From: Methylobacterium sp. J-048
GTDB taxonomy: Bacteria; Pseudomonadota; Alphaproteobacteria; Rhizobiales; Beijerinckiaceae
Length of the DNA: 51,872 bases
Reading direction: 5' to 3'
Assembly (NCBI RefSeq): GCF_022829515.1
Contig: NZ_JAKSYL010000066.1
Span: 1 to 51,872 of the forward strand
In this document: piece after piece, positions 1 through 8,422 of the stretch
Position numbering within the stretch: the first letter of the stretch is position 1
Layout: the number at the start of each line of letters is the position of its first letter
Notes under the pieces: generated by a model
Database searches by the model: none
What the model was told of the DNA's origin: nothing
What the model saw: only the letters and a program-made list of their open reading frames with translations
Made by a program: the position numbers and the translations under genes

Positions 1-606
1 CAACGCCTTGTCATTCCCGAGAACTTGAAGCTTACCCTTCTGAATTGACCATGAGGTCCGGGTGGCCGCGCAGATCTGGCGTAGGTGGTCCTTCACGTTG
101 CCGAACAGCGCAGCGCCGCGAGGGAACTTGTTCTTGGATAGTGCCTCGGTGTCGATGTAGCCGAGAGCCACGTCGAGCGCCTTCATCGGCTCGAAACAGG
201 CCATCACGCGGTCGTTGTGCGTGTGACCAGCCGATAGGGTTTTGCTGACGACTGCGTAATTGCGCGCGGTACCTTTGTCAGTAGCTAGGATCGCCAGAAC
301 TTTGTCGGTCACGTCGGCGCGCAGATTGCGGGCCTGGATGATCTCGCCGTCAAACAGCACATAGGACTGCCCGGTCACGTATCCGGCGCTGACCTTCACT
401 CGCTTGCCGACCAAGAAGGCCGGCTGCGTGCTGCTGTCCTTCAAATTGTAGACGCCAATGCGCGCCACGTTCGGTGTGCTGGTGTCCTTCATGGTGATCT
501 CGAACGTCATGCGCAGGCCCTGCCCGCCGTTCTCGTCGCCGCGGTAGGTCCAGGTCGCGCCGCCCTCGATCTCGACGGACATGTTGCGCAGGTATTGGTC
601 GGTCAT
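1..606 (-). CDS. Phage tail / baseplate hub-like protein, 3' end cut by window edge
   Basis: An open frame of 202 codons starts at ATG 606-604 and runs off the left edge without a stop. Residues 30-50 have the pattern of a leading beta strand followed by 'PNVARIGVYNL', typical of hub proteins of phage baseplates and tail tips, in which the N-terminal domain is a small beta barrel. Further on there is a 'SAGY...LFDGEI' strand pair and a late 'W.I..GKLQVLG' segment, also usual in that family. The hub would sit at the tip of the tail tube and hold the spike. The assignment rests on pattern recall. Downstream genes are outside the window; the 209 bases upstream to the next gene (607-815) hold nothing I can support. 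Confidence 0.6.
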   Translation of the reverse strand, partial: MTDQYLRNMSVEIEGGATWTYRGDENGGQGLRMTFEITMKDTSTPNVARIGVYNLKDSSTQPAFLVGKRVKVSAGYVTGQSYVLFDGEIIQARNLRADVTDKVLAILATDKGTARNYAVVSKTLSAGHTHNDRVMACFEPMKALDVALGYIDTEALSKNKFPRGAALFGNVKDHLRQICAATRTSWSIQKGKLQVLGNDKAL

Positions 607-815
607 GGCCGCTCCCGAATAGGCGCCCCCGGCACGTCATGCGCGCCGGAGGCTTCGTCGCGAGAACCCTGGGGATGGAGTACCCCCGTTTCTCTGTCGC
701 GGTTACTTATCAGCGCCACTCGACGACTTGGCGCCGCGCAGGTGACGAGCCCGCGCTACCGAACGACACCAGTGGCCCGACCCGTAGAAGGGCGCCCCGG
801 CATCCGCCCGGATCT

Positions 816-1652
816 CTATTCCGGCAGGGCGAGACGAGCGTCCGCGTCGATCGTCAGCGCCGCCACGTAGGTGCCCCACGCCTCACGCATCCGCCGGTTG
901 ACCGCCGTCTCGACGTTGGCCGCCTGAACCTTGATGACTGCGCCGCCGGAGAGTCGGGTGGTCGCGGACTGGTAGGGGGCGCCCAACGAGGCGTTCGGGC
1001 CGAAGTGCGCGCCGATCTGACCGATTCCGCTGGCCAGGGCGTCCGCTTCGGCACGCATTGCCTCGACGCGCCGGGCAATGGCTTCCGCGTCCCGGGTGAC
1101 GACGCGGTAGACCGCCTGCTGCACCCGCAAGCCGGCGTCGGCCGCCAACTGCTGCCGGGCCAGGGCGGTGGTCGTCAGGGCCTGACACGCCTGTTCGGCC
1201 GAGGCGGCACGGGACTGCGCAGCGACGTGCCGGCCGTGCGCCTCGGCGCTGTCGGTATTGGCCGGGTGCGGATCGGTGAGGCCACCCTCGGCCCAGCGGG
1301 CAATCCGTTCCGCCAGGTCGTCGCCGATCCGGCTCACCTCGGCCGCGGCTTCCGCAACTGCTTTCGTGGCCTGCCGGTGCAGCTCGCGCCCGCGCTCGGC
1401 GGCTTCGATTGCGCGGGCATGGTCGGCGTCGCGCAAGGTGCGCTCGGCAATGGCGAGCCGCAGACGGTCGCGAAGCTCGACCTCGCCTCCGATATCACTC
1501 TCCGGCGCCGGCAAGGCTCGGATCGGCTGTTCCCGCTGCTGCCGTTCTGCGATGCGCGCGCGGCGCTCGGCAAGCTGGTCAGGCGTGGCGAACTCGCCAT
1601 CATCCGACAGGGTGCGGACGCCTTCGCGGCCCATGCGGTCGAGGTAAGCCAT
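816..1652 (-). CDS. Phage hypothetical protein with long helical region
   Basis: A 278-residue protein of unknown function. Most of it (about residues 25-200) is rich in Ala, Glu, Arg and Gln with heptad-like spacing, so it is probably a long alpha helix or coiled coil. The last 75 residues are less charged and contain a 'LGAPYQSATTRLSGGAVIKV' stretch that could be a small folded domain. The ATG overlaps the TGA of the upstream gene at 1652, so translation is coupled. Its place after the large terminase would suit a scaffold or other morphogenesis role, but nothing in the sequence proves this. Confidence 0.6.
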   Translation of the reverse strand: MAYLDRMGREGVRTLSDDGEFATPDQLAERRARIAERQQREQPIRALPAPESDIGGEVELRDRLRLAIAERTLRDADHARAIEAAERGRELHRQATKAVAEAAAEVSRIGDDLAERIARWAEGGLTDPHPANTDSAEAHGRHVAAQSRAASAEQACQALTTTALARQQLAADAGLRVQQAVYRVVTRDAEAIARRVEAMRAEADALASGIGQIGAHFGPNASLGAPYQSATTRLSGGAVIKVQAANVETAVNRRMREAWGTYVAALTIDADARLALPE

Positions 1653-1978
1653 CAGCGAGCCCTCCGGCCGGACTGGAGGAAGGCGCGCAACCGGGTGGCC
1701 TGCTCGACCTTCAGCCTGGCGTCCGCCACACCGGCGCGGGCTGCGTCCGCGAAAGCCGCGCGGCGAGCCGCCTGCCGGGCTTCACGGTCGTTGGCGTGGG
1801 CGGGATGCACATGGCCGTGGCCACCGCAGGAGCACGGGGCGTCACCGCAATCGTGGGTGACGGTGCCGGCGCCGCGGACGATCACGTCCGACACGATGGC
1901 GTCGCCGAACCGGTGCCGGGCCGCCGCCGGGCCTTCCTTCAGGATGAGACGCTTCACAGCGTTTCGGTCGGTCGTCAT
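1652..1978 (-). CDS. Small phage protein with a His/Cys-rich centre
   Basis: A 108-residue protein that I do not recognise. The centre, about residues 42-61, holds three Cys and four His in the pattern HDCGDAPCSCGGHGHVHPAH, which could bind a metal. The N-terminus is basic ('NAVKRLILKEGPAAARHRFG') and the C-terminal half is Ala/Arg-rich and helical. The gene begins 12 nt after the stop of the large terminase and its TGA overlaps the next ATG, so it belongs to the packaging/morphogenesis operon. Confidence 0.6.
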   Translation of the reverse strand: MTTDRNAVKRLILKEGPAAARHRFGDAIVSDVIVRGAGTVTHDCGDAPCSCGGHGHVHPAHANDREARQAARRAAFADAARAGVADARLKVEQATRLRAFLQSGRRAR

Positions 1979-1990
1979 GGTGGTGACCTC

Positions 1991-3391
1991 CTATCCGGCC
2001 AATCGGGTGTAGAGTTCGATGATCGACGGCTTCGACGAGAGCAGCAGCGCTCCGGCTACGGCGTTCGCCACGTCGTCGTGAGCACCGGGGGCGTGATCAA
2101 TGCTATCGCGCCCGCCGCGAGCAGTGCGGCGCTCTAGGGTGATGAGCTGCGTCGAGAGCACTGGCACATCGAGTAATTCGACCTCGCCCGAATTCAGCCG
2201 AGGCAGGATGTCGGTGTAGATCGCGCTCTTGTACTTCTTGGACTCTTCGTAGGTGATACCGTGACGCTTGAAGCTCTCGGCAGGCCATTCGCCGCCGTAC
2301 CTGTCGCCAGTCACTGCGGTTAGCCGATAGCGTTTCAGCAGATCGGCGAACTCCGAGACCACAGCCTCTGGGCTGAACGGCGCCTTGCGCTCGCGCACCG
2401 CATCGAGAACAGCACGGCCTTCTTCTTGGTGGCTGATCGCAAGCGTCATCGAGTCTGACGCACCGCCCGATGGGTCGGTGAAGGCGTGGTAGGACAGATC
2501 CGAAACGGGGGGCCGCTCCATCACGCCACGCGGGATCGCGGCTTCGACCACCTCCCGCGAGACGAACGTCTCCACGTCGGTTCGGAACTGCGCGCCGTAC
2601 TCAGCCGAGGCGCTCGCGGGGTCGCGCTCCATCGCCTCGTCGATTACCCTCTGCGGGACGCTCGGGTTCATGGTGCGGGTCGCGGCACGCCAGACCAGCG
2701 CGGGCGCATCGTCCCGGCCGTGGTAGCGCTGGAAGGCATCGTAGAGCGCGCCACGCCGCGCGTAGGGGCTGCTGGCGCACAGCATCATTCCGTTCGGGAT
2801 CGTCGCCATCGCCGGCCGCAGGGCGTCCAGGATCTCGTAGTCCGGGCTGGCCGAGGTGTCGGAGGGCCAGAACGCCAACTCGTCGCACAAGGCGGCTGCC
2901 AGGGTGCGGCCGCGGACGGCGCGGTATGAACTGGTGCCGACCTCAATCGTCACCCGGTTCTTGAGGTCGAACTCGTCGGCCGTCTCCCGCTCGATCATGC
3001 GGGCCAGCATCGGCACCTCGGTGAGTAGACCGCGAATGTACCGGAAGATGGTCCGAGCCTGCCGGCGGTCCGTGGCGATGATCAGGATGGTCGCCCGCTC
3101 GCCTGGGGCGAGGTACTGGCGGTAGTCTCGGAAGCAGGCCAGGTAGACCGCGATCAGGGCCAGCACGAAGCTCTTGCCGGCACGACGCCCGCAGATGAGC
3201 CAGGCCTCGGTGCTGGCAGCCTCGGGCATCGTCTGGCGACCCGTACAGGCCCGGTAGGTGGTCGCCTCAGCCTCGGACAGCGGCAGCCCGAACAGGGCAC
3301 CTACGAAGCCCCTCCAGGCAGCCCAGGTGTCGGCATCCTTGAACCAGGGGCCGAACAGCTTTGGGTCGGACATGGCCTGAAGCAGGTTCAT
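1991..3391 (-). CDS. Phage terminase large subunit
   Basis: This is the ATP-driven motor and nuclease that cuts concatemeric phage DNA and packs it into the prohead. The 466-residue protein has a Walker A motif CGRRAGKS (residues 67-74), a Walker B stretch ending in D170-E171 within 'AALCDELAF', and a C-terminal RNase H-like nuclease with acidic residues D306 ('FTDPSGG'), D363 ('TGDRYGG') and D439/D440 ('HDDVANAVAG'). Both halves look intact and the length is normal. The start ATG overlaps the end of the upstream small-terminase-like gene by 4 nt. Confidence 0.93.
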   Translation of the reverse strand: MNLLQAMSDPKLFGPWFKDADTWAAWRGFVGALFGLPLSEAEATTYRACTGRQTMPEAASTEAWLICGRRAGKSFVLALIAVYLACFRDYRQYLAPGERATILIIATDRRQARTIFRYIRGLLTEVPMLARMIERETADEFDLKNRVTIEVGTSSYRAVRGRTLAAALCDELAFWPSDTSASPDYEILDALRPAMATIPNGMMLCASSPYARRGALYDAFQRYHGRDDAPALVWRAATRTMNPSVPQRVIDEAMERDPASASAEYGAQFRTDVETFVSREVVEAAIPRGVMERPPVSDLSYHAFTDPSGGASDSMTLAISHQEEGRAVLDAVRERKAPFSPEAVVSEFADLLKRYRLTAVTGDRYGGEWPAESFKRHGITYEESKKYKSAIYTDILPRLNSGEVELLDVPVLSTQLITLERRTARGGRDSIDHAPGAHDDVANAVAGALLLSSKPSIIELYTRLAG

Positions 3392-3804
3392 GCCGCCGTG
3401 CCCTCAATGTAGTGGCGCAGGTCAGGCGTCACGTCGCGGTGGCGGCGCTGCAGGCCGGTTGCCTCAAGCAGGCGTCGCAGGTTGCCGGCGGTGCGGGAAT
3501 AGAGGTCCAAGCCCTCGGCATCGGCCTCGCCATCAGTGGCGAACCGCTCCTCCATCCGCTCGAGCTCGACGGTCAGCGTTGCCGCCCGGCGGATCAGCGA
3601 TTTCTCGGCTTCGGACACCGCGGCCTCGCCACCAAGGTCCGACAGGTGCAGAGCCATGAGGTCCCGCATGCGACGAGCCCAGCCCGAGCGACCGTCCACG
3701 TTCTGCAGCAACGCGCTGCCGTTCGTGACGCGGCTCCTATGGGCTCGCTTCTGGGCGTCTATGCTGGGGCTATCTGCCACCGATCCAACAGCCTTATCGG
3801 ACAT
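3388..3804 (-). CDS. Probable terminase small subunit
   Basis: A 138-residue protein directly upstream of, and overlapping by 4 nt (ATGA), the large terminase. Small terminases bind the packaging site and recruit the motor. Position, size, a basic N-terminal part ('AQKRAHRSRV') and a helical middle ('EKSLIRRAATLTVELERMEERF') fit that role, but no HTH can be named with confidence. Its initiation codon (3804-3802) lies inside the 16-bp TGTCC-N6-TGTCC repeat that also occurs upstream of the integrase, so its expression may be controlled through that site. Confidence 0.55.
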   Translation of the reverse strand: MSDKAVGSVADSPSIDAQKRAHRSRVTNGSALLQNVDGRSGWARRMRDLMALHLSDLGGEAAVSEAEKSLIRRAATLTVELERMEERFATDGEADAEGLDLYSRTAGNLRRLLEATGLQRRHRDVTPDLRHYIEGTAA

Positions 3805-3814
3805 CTGTTGGACA
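3799..3814 (-). repeat. 16-bp TGTCC-N6-TGTCC motif over the small-terminase start codon
   Basis: On the minus strand this reads TGTCCAACAGATGTCC and contains the ATG of the small terminase gene. The same 16 bases occur on the plus strand at 10283-10298 next to the integrase gene. A protein bound here would cover the ribosome-binding region or leader. Confidence 0.5.
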
Positions 3815-3990
3815 AAGATAGTCTAGGCGGTGCGCTAAGTCATTGTACGTGTTTGTTTATCTGTGTGTGCCGCTGTTCAATCTATCGCCTTGCTAAAGCG
3901 GCAACGCTGAAATTCGGCCCCTAGGATGCTGCCGCCAGATTTTTCAATGTCTACTGCGGTAAGCTTTGCCTTATCGCTTCCTGAGAGCTG

Positions 3991-4515
3991 CTAACCCCCA
4001 TGTGAGACGTTGCGGCTGGTGACGACGTAGGTGAACGACCGGCGATATGCGCCTGTATCGATCAGGGGCTTGGTGCCGGTGCGGCCGCGGTAGATCCGAG
4101 CTTTGATCGTGCGTTCAGCCAAGGGCGCGAAGGCGCCATCTGTGATCTGCTGCTGGACGGCAGACACGCCCAGGAGCCCAATGGTGTGTAGGGCCTTCTC
4201 CGGGGCGTCGAGGTCGCCGAGGAAGGCCTTGGCAGCCGCCACCTTCAGCCGCTCGGCCACCTGCTCTCGGATGCTCTCGACGCCCGGCACGAGATGCGGC
4301 CGAGCCGGCAGGTTGTGTTCCGGCTGGCCGTTCTCGAACAGGTAGCCCAACACGGCATTGTTGATCGGCGCTTCGCCCTTCTCTGCGGGGTGCATGCTGT
4401 CGCCGGGAATGCCGATCAGCACGCGCTTCTCTAACTCGCGCATGACGGCGCGAGCGAAGGGGTCGAGTTTGCCGGGCTTAATTGTGAGCTTACTGGTGAT
4501 CGCCATAGCTTCCAT
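3991..4515 (-). CDS. gp10-like neck / tail-completion protein
   Basis: A 174-residue protein resembling HK97 gp10-type or Mu-type morphogenesis proteins that sit at the head-tail junction. The recognisable parts are the 'NNAVLGYLFENG' segment (about residues 52-63), the following 'NLPARPHLVPGV' (68-80), and the C-terminal 'PLIDTGAYRRSFTYVV' element; this combination of an outward 'IPARPFL.P' loop and a late 'L.DTG.L..S..Y.V' strand marks the family. Start is either M1 (4515) or M4 (4506); neither has a strong ribosome site. It lies apart from other structural genes, between the replication gene and the terminases. A 185-base stretch without genes (3805-3990) separates it from the small terminase. 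Confidence 0.6.
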   Translation of the reverse strand: MEAMAITSKLTIKPGKLDPFARAVMRELEKRVLIGIPGDSMHPAEKGEAPINNAVLGYLFENGQPEHNLPARPHLVPGVESIREQVAERLKVAAAKAFLGDLDAPEKALHTIGLLGVSAVQQQITDGAFAPLAERTIKARIYRGRTGTKPLIDTGAYRRSFTYVVTSRNVSHGG

Positions 4516-4525
4516 CGCGCAAGGA

Positions 4526-4712
4526 TTAGGGGTTTTGGGGGTTTTAGGGGTTTCTTTTGGCCGCTGCGCTCAAACTGTCAGCATCGCTGATGCGCTCGCC
4601 AACACGCTCGGCGTGGACGTACTCCCCGTCCCCGAAAAATACGAATAGAAGTTGATCTGACAGTTAGCCGCTTTGGGATGAAAAAAACCCCTAAAACCCC
4701 TGAAACCCCTAA
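4526..4712. repeat. 28-bp G/T-rich inverted repeat resembling telomere repeats
   Basis: Left arm 4526-4553 consists of tandem TTAGGGG / TTTTGGGGG / TTTTAGGGG units; right arm 4685-4712 is its reverse complement with two mismatches in 28. The arms are 131 bp apart and lie between the gp10-like gene and the primase-helicase gene. Each arm holds three runs of four or five G on one strand. The spacing and lack of a T-tract argue against a simple terminator. Possible roles are a replication origin, an origin-proximal binding site, or a long cruciform. Confidence 0.75.
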
Positions 4713-4726
4713 CCTCACCCGGCGCA

Positions 4727-7348
4727 TCAGAACTCCGATGCCACCAACCCGGAAGACGCAGCGCCGATCTGGCAGAGCGAAAATCGGTTCCCGTTGCTGC
4801 TGTCGACCTTCATCTCGATCCGATACCCGTCGACGACGCGCCCCTTGATGCGAGCCAGCCACCTACCCAGCCGCCGGCTGTTCACGACACCGCCCTCCCC
4901 GGCCTGCCGCAGCAGCAGGTCGCGAAACTCCGGAAGCAGGAACCCCTGCTGACTGAAGTCGAAGCTTCTGGTCGGCGCCTTCGCACAGGCGGCCTTTGTG
5001 ATCGCGTTCGTCGTGTAGCCATCGGCAATCGTCAGGTGGTCGCGCCAATGCCCGAACAGCTCGCGGATGGCGGACAACTCCGGATCTTCCTCGCGCGCCG
5101 TCTCCATGCTTTCGGCCGGATCAGCCTGACCGAGCCAGATCAGTGGAGCGCGAACCATCTCAGACCATTCGTCATAGGACCCGAGGGGCCCGCACACAGT
5201 CGGACGGCCCGCGACCCCGTAGGCTCGGATCACAGTCAAGGCCGCCGCGACGTAGGCCCCGCGGTCTGCCAGCACTCGGAAGACCGGATCGAAGCCGAAG
5301 GTCCGCAACTCCGGCCTGTCCACCTCTGCATCGAGCGAGCAGACCAGGGCGCGCCGGGTCATGTCGCCCAGGAGGACGAGGTTGTTGCCGGTGGCGAACA
5401 CCGTCGACCGACACTCCAGCTCGGGGGCTTCACTCTTGCCGAGGATCCGGACCCGTACGAGTGGCCGCTCGGTGAGCTGACAGAGCATATCGCCTCCGAG
5501 CTCGCCGTTGACGTTGTCGATCGACACGACTGGCACGGCATCCCGCAGCAGGGCCCCGAGGCGCTTCTCGGTCTCTTCCTCAGTCTTGCCCGCTGCGATC
5601 ACCGGGCAGCGCCGACCCGTGGCGATGGTGCTGGCCAGGTCCACGAGGAACGACTTGCCGGTACCAGGCGTGTGCGCGCGGATGGCGTGCAGCGGAGCGG
5701 TGGGCAGCACGCCGCGCACGATGGCAGTGAAGATGCCGGACAACGCCACGGCGCGGTCGATCGGGCCGACGAACGGGAAGCCGTCCAACAGCTTATCGAT
5801 GAACTGCAGGGCCGCATGCGCCTCCTCCTTCGTCGGCCGCTCGGTCAATGCCGGCAGCACGAAGTCCGGATCGTGGGCGAGGTACAGCCGCGTGGCGGGA
5901 TCGTACCCCGCTGCCGTCAGCAGCGAGCCATCGGGGCGCAGCGTCGGGGTCGTGATAATCCCGGCAACCTGCGGGCAGCGCCAGAGTCCTTCCCGAGCCA
6001 GGAGCGTCGCCGTCATCTCGTGGGGCGGGTTGATGTCGAGCCAGTCATCGGCGCGGCGGTCGAACCTGTGAACCCGCATCGTCCGCGCGGTCACATCGGC
6101 CAAGCTCACCGTGGTGAACGGGCACATCCTGGCGACCGTCGTCATGCGGCCCTTGGCGGCCGGCACGGTATCCAGCACGGGCCGCACCAGCGACCCGGCG
6201 CGGGCGTAGATCTCGACACCGGCTCCCAACAGCAACGTCTCCATACGGTCGACCGCCTCTGGCACCTTGCCGTAGACGAACCGCACGATGGGGCGCGCGT
6301 CATCGTCCTGAGCCTCGGCCTCGGGATCCGCGTTGGCGCGGCGCTCGGCGCGATCTTGCTTGGGGGCACCGGACCGGGAGGCGCCCTGCCGGCGCCAACC
6401 ATTCTCCACCGCATGATAGAACAGCGTGGCGATCGTCACTGAGCGCCCGCCCGCGAAGCTCGGCCACTTCTGGGACGTGAAGGCCGCATCGTTGTTTGGG
6501 GAGGTGGCAGACCAATCCTCCCAGAGGTCGCGACCGCCCTCACCCAAGGCGTCGTAGAGAGCAAAGCCGATCCGGATCCACCCGTCATAGTCGAAGTCGT
6601 TCGGGATGCTGCGCAGCGCGTCGGCGATGGTCTCGCGATCGGGCTTCTCGTGGTTCCGGAAACCAGCGGCGCGCCGGCCTACGTCTTCGCGCCTCTTGCC
6701 CTCCTGCTTACGCTCCCGCGGCGTCGCACCGCCGTTCTTCCGCAAGATCTCCTCAGCCTCGGCAACGACCTGCACAAGCTTCTCATGTGTCGTCTCGGGG
6801 AGATCCTTGAATGCAATCGTCAGCGGCGTGGCGTCATGCCAACGATAAGGCTGCCTCGTCTCGGGATGCAGGCCGAACCCCACGAAATGCTGCCCACGAG
6901 CCAGCACCTCGACCTTGGTCGGCTTCTCCTTCGGATCATCGGTAAAGTGGAGCGGGGCGGTCTGGATCTTGTCGATTGCTGCGCTGAGCCGGTAGCAGAG
7001 CAACGCCTTCGGATCCCGGCCAATCCGCAACAACGGTGTTTGGCCCAATCGCGTGAGAATGTGCTCCTCAACGACCGCAGCTACCAGTGGGTTCAGAATA
7101 TCAATGTCGACCCCGACAAGTCTGCCGCACAGCAGGCCCGTGTTGGAGCTGTCCGAGTACTTGTCGCCCCAGCTGCAAATTTCATCCAAGGTCGGCTCGA
7201 AACAGCGGGTCTGCCAGCTCGACATCACCGGCCGCTTGCCGGCCGATTTGACATTCATGTTGATGCCGGACACCGGCACGGGGTCGTACCCATTCTCGCG
7301 GAGTGCGAGGCGCAGTTCGGTCGGGGATAGACGAAAATGGTCCGTCAT
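4727..7348 (-). CDS. Phage primase-polymerase / helicase fusion protein
   Basis: An 873-residue replication protein. The N-terminal part resembles a primase-polymerase domain, with the acidic pair in 'VGVDIDIL' near residues 77-83. A PriCT-2-like segment follows ('FDYDGWIRIGFALYDALG', about 250-300). The C-terminal third is a helicase-type ATPase with Walker A 'TPGTGKS' near residue 560 and Walker B 'VVSIDNVN' near 609. Such proteins prime and unwind the element's own origin. I start it at ATG 7348 because that codon overlaps the upstream stop (TGATG) and the frame upstream of it is Pro/Arg-rich noise. The G/T-rich inverted repeat lies just downstream of the gene. Confidence 0.82.
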   Translation of the reverse strand: MTDHFRLSPTELRLALRENGYDPVPVSGINMNVKSAGKRPVMSSWQTRCFEPTLDEICSWGDKYSDSSNTGLLCGRLVGVDIDILNPLVAAVVEEHILTRLGQTPLLRIGRDPKALLCYRLSAAIDKIQTAPLHFTDDPKEKPTKVEVLARGQHFVGFGLHPETRQPYRWHDATPLTIAFKDLPETTHEKLVQVVAEAEEILRKNGGATPRERKQEGKRREDVGRRAAGFRNHEKPDRETIADALRSIPNDFDYDGWIRIGFALYDALGEGGRDLWEDWSATSPNNDAAFTSQKWPSFAGGRSVTIATLFYHAVENGWRRQGASRSGAPKQDRAERRANADPEAEAQDDDARPIVRFVYGKVPEAVDRMETLLLGAGVEIYARAGSLVRPVLDTVPAAKGRMTTVARMCPFTTVSLADVTARTMRVHRFDRRADDWLDINPPHEMTATLLAREGLWRCPQVAGIITTPTLRPDGSLLTAAGYDPATRLYLAHDPDFVLPALTERPTKEEAHAALQFIDKLLDGFPFVGPIDRAVALSGIFTAIVRGVLPTAPLHAIRAHTPGTGKSFLVDLASTIATGRRCPVIAAGKTEEETEKRLGALLRDAVPVVSIDNVNGELGGDMLCQLTERPLVRVRILGKSEAPELECRSTVFATGNNLVLLGDMTRRALVCSLDAEVDRPELRTFGFDPVFRVLADRGAYVAAALTVIRAYGVAGRPTVCGPLGSYDEWSEMVRAPLIWLGQADPAESMETAREEDPELSAIRELFGHWRDHLTIADGYTTNAITKAACAKAPTRSFDFSQQGFLLPEFRDLLLRQAGEGGVVNSRRLGRWLARIKGRVVDGYRIEMKVDSSNGNRFSLCQIGAASSGLVASEF

Positions 7349-7632
7349 CAGGCGCTCCACTCGTCGTCGATCAGGGATCCATCGCTCAGCTCGCCATAGG
7401 CGACCGAGCTCCAGTCCGGCCGGGCATCGGGCAGACGCCGCAGGCCGTTGGCCTGCAGCCGCTCGACCTCGGCGCGGGCGTCGAGGAGCCGCTCGAAGTG
7501 GATCCGCCGGAGGAACCGCTCGCCGCGGTACTGCTCGGCGCACCACTGGTTGAAGTCGTAGCTGAGCCGCACGGCGTCGGCCTCGATCCGGCGCACGCGA
7601 TTGCGGGGGAAGGCCAGGACATCGGCGCTCAT
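7348..7632 (-). CDS. Small phage hypothetical protein
   Basis: A 94-residue protein (M at 7632) with no family I can name. It is predicted to be mostly helical: 'RRIEADAVRLSYDFNQWCAEQYRGERFLRRIHFERLLDARAEVERL' with alternating charge, then an acidic tail. The start overlaps the stop of the upstream gene (ATGA at 7629-7632), and its own stop overlaps the primase-helicase start, so it is translated as part of the early operon. Confidence 0.55.
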   Translation of the reverse strand: MSADVLAFPRNRVRRIEADAVRLSYDFNQWCAEQYRGERFLRRIHFERLLDARAEVERLQANGLRRLPDARPDWSSVAYGELSDGSLIDDEWSA

Positions 7633-7919
7633 CGGACGCCCCCCCGCTGGCGGGCACGGGCGCCCATGGCGATGACGTTGAGGCGGGCGGAGGCGTACCG
7701 GTCGGTATCCTTCCAATCGCCCGGGAAGAGCTCACACTGAGCTTTCATCACCACGCGGTGCTCACCATCCATGTTCACGACGGTGATGAAGCCGGGGTAG
7801 GTTTCCCCGAACCGGAAGGTCAGATCCCCGAGCCGGGTCGGGCGCACGCGGTAGTGCCGACGGCTGTTGTCGAGCCACCAGAGGAAGTCGTCGTGCTGGA
7901 GGAGGGGGCGGGCGATCAC
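7629..7919 (-). CDS. Small phage hypothetical protein
   Basis: A 96-residue protein starting at GTG 7919, chosen because GTGA overlaps the upstream stop. It looks like a small beta-rich domain: 'HYRVRPTRLGDLTFRFGETYPGFITVVNMDGEHRVVMK' alternates hydrophobic and polar residues, then a short basic tail. No motif identifies a function. Member of the integrase-distal early operon between the AlpA-like gene and the primase. Confidence 0.5.
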   Translation of the reverse strand: MIARPLLQHDDFLWWLDNSRRHYRVRPTRLGDLTFRFGETYPGFITVVNMDGEHRVVMKAQCELFPGDWKDTDRYASARLNVIAMGARARQRGGVR

Positions 7920-8125
7920 AGCGCGCCTCCCCTCAGGAGGGTGCGCGCTTCGGCCGGGCCGGTCACGAAGCCGAGGAAGCATCCCCGGCTATCGAAAACA
8001 AAGGGCCGGTTGTTGGCGAGGTGCCGGTGGGGTGCTATATCGGAGTGGTCGCTCTGGCGAGAGACACTATCCGAGGGACGTGAGCGCTGGCCGGCGCTCC
8101 GTCCCTCAACTGTTTTATAGGCCAT
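7916..8125 (-). CDS. Small phage hypothetical protein
   Basis: A 69-residue protein from ATG 8125 ('MAYKTVEG'). The ribosome site AAGGAGG lies at the end of the upstream AlpA-like gene, about 12 nt away. The N-terminal half is basic and polar; the C-terminal half ('RPFVFDSRGCFLGFVTGPAEARTLL') could be a short strand-helix unit. No family recognised. Confidence 0.45.
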   Translation of the reverse strand: MAYKTVEGRSAGQRSRPSDSVSRQSDHSDIAPHRHLANNRPFVFDSRGCFLGFVTGPAEARTLLRGGAL

Positions 8126-8129
8126 CGTG

Positions 8130-8324
8130 CTACGCGGCCTCCTTCTCAAGAGAAGCTTCGAGTTCGCGCGCACGCAGCCATTCGGCGTCAGCGGTTTCGC
8201 TGATCCGGACCGAGCGCCCGACCTTCATGATGCGCGGTGCTTTGCCGACCCGCGCGAGGTTGTAGAACGATGCTCGCGAAAGCTTATGGCGAGCGCACCA
8301 CTCGGGAATTGTAAGGGACTGCAT
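8130..8324 (-). CDS. AlpA-family HTH protein (excisionase/regulator)
   Basis: A 64-residue winged-helix protein of the AlpA / helix-turn-helix type 17 group. The recognition region is 'SLTIPEWCARHKLSRASFYNLARVGKAPRIMKVGRSVRIS', in which a short tyrosine-containing helix is followed by the wing with 'G+.VRI'. Members act as excisionases or activate early genes of prophages and satellite islands. It heads the early operon, and a cluster of A/C-rich repeats lies just upstream (8389-8420), a natural place for its own operator. Confidence 0.8.
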   Translation of the reverse strand: MQSLTIPEWCARHKLSRASFYNLARVGKAPRIMKVGRSVRISETADAEWLRARELEASLEKEAA

Positions 8325-8388
8325 CTCTGCACCTGCCTTTGTTGTTGGCGGTGCACACTTGTTTCATCTTCGCCCCGAGCTGTCGGAC

Positions 8389-8420
8389 GAAAACCTCCAG
8401 AAAACTCCAAAAACCCCTGG
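8389..8420 (+). repeat. Three A/C-rich direct repeats upstream of the AlpA-like gene
   Basis: Units GAAAACCTCCA, GAAAACTCCA and AAAACCCCTGG lie head to tail at 8389-8399, 8400-8409 and 8410-8420. The last resembles the AAAACCCCT units of the inverted repeat at 4685-4712. They occupy the space between the AlpA-like start (8324) and the end of the next gene (8423), so they may be operators or excisionase sites. Confidence 0.5.
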
Positions 8421-8422
8421 CG

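Noticed and set aside
4727..7735. 1002-residue version of the primase-helicase
   Set aside because: The first 129 residues are Arg/Pro-rich shadow of the overlapping small gene; ATG 7348, coupled to the upstream stop, is the believable start.
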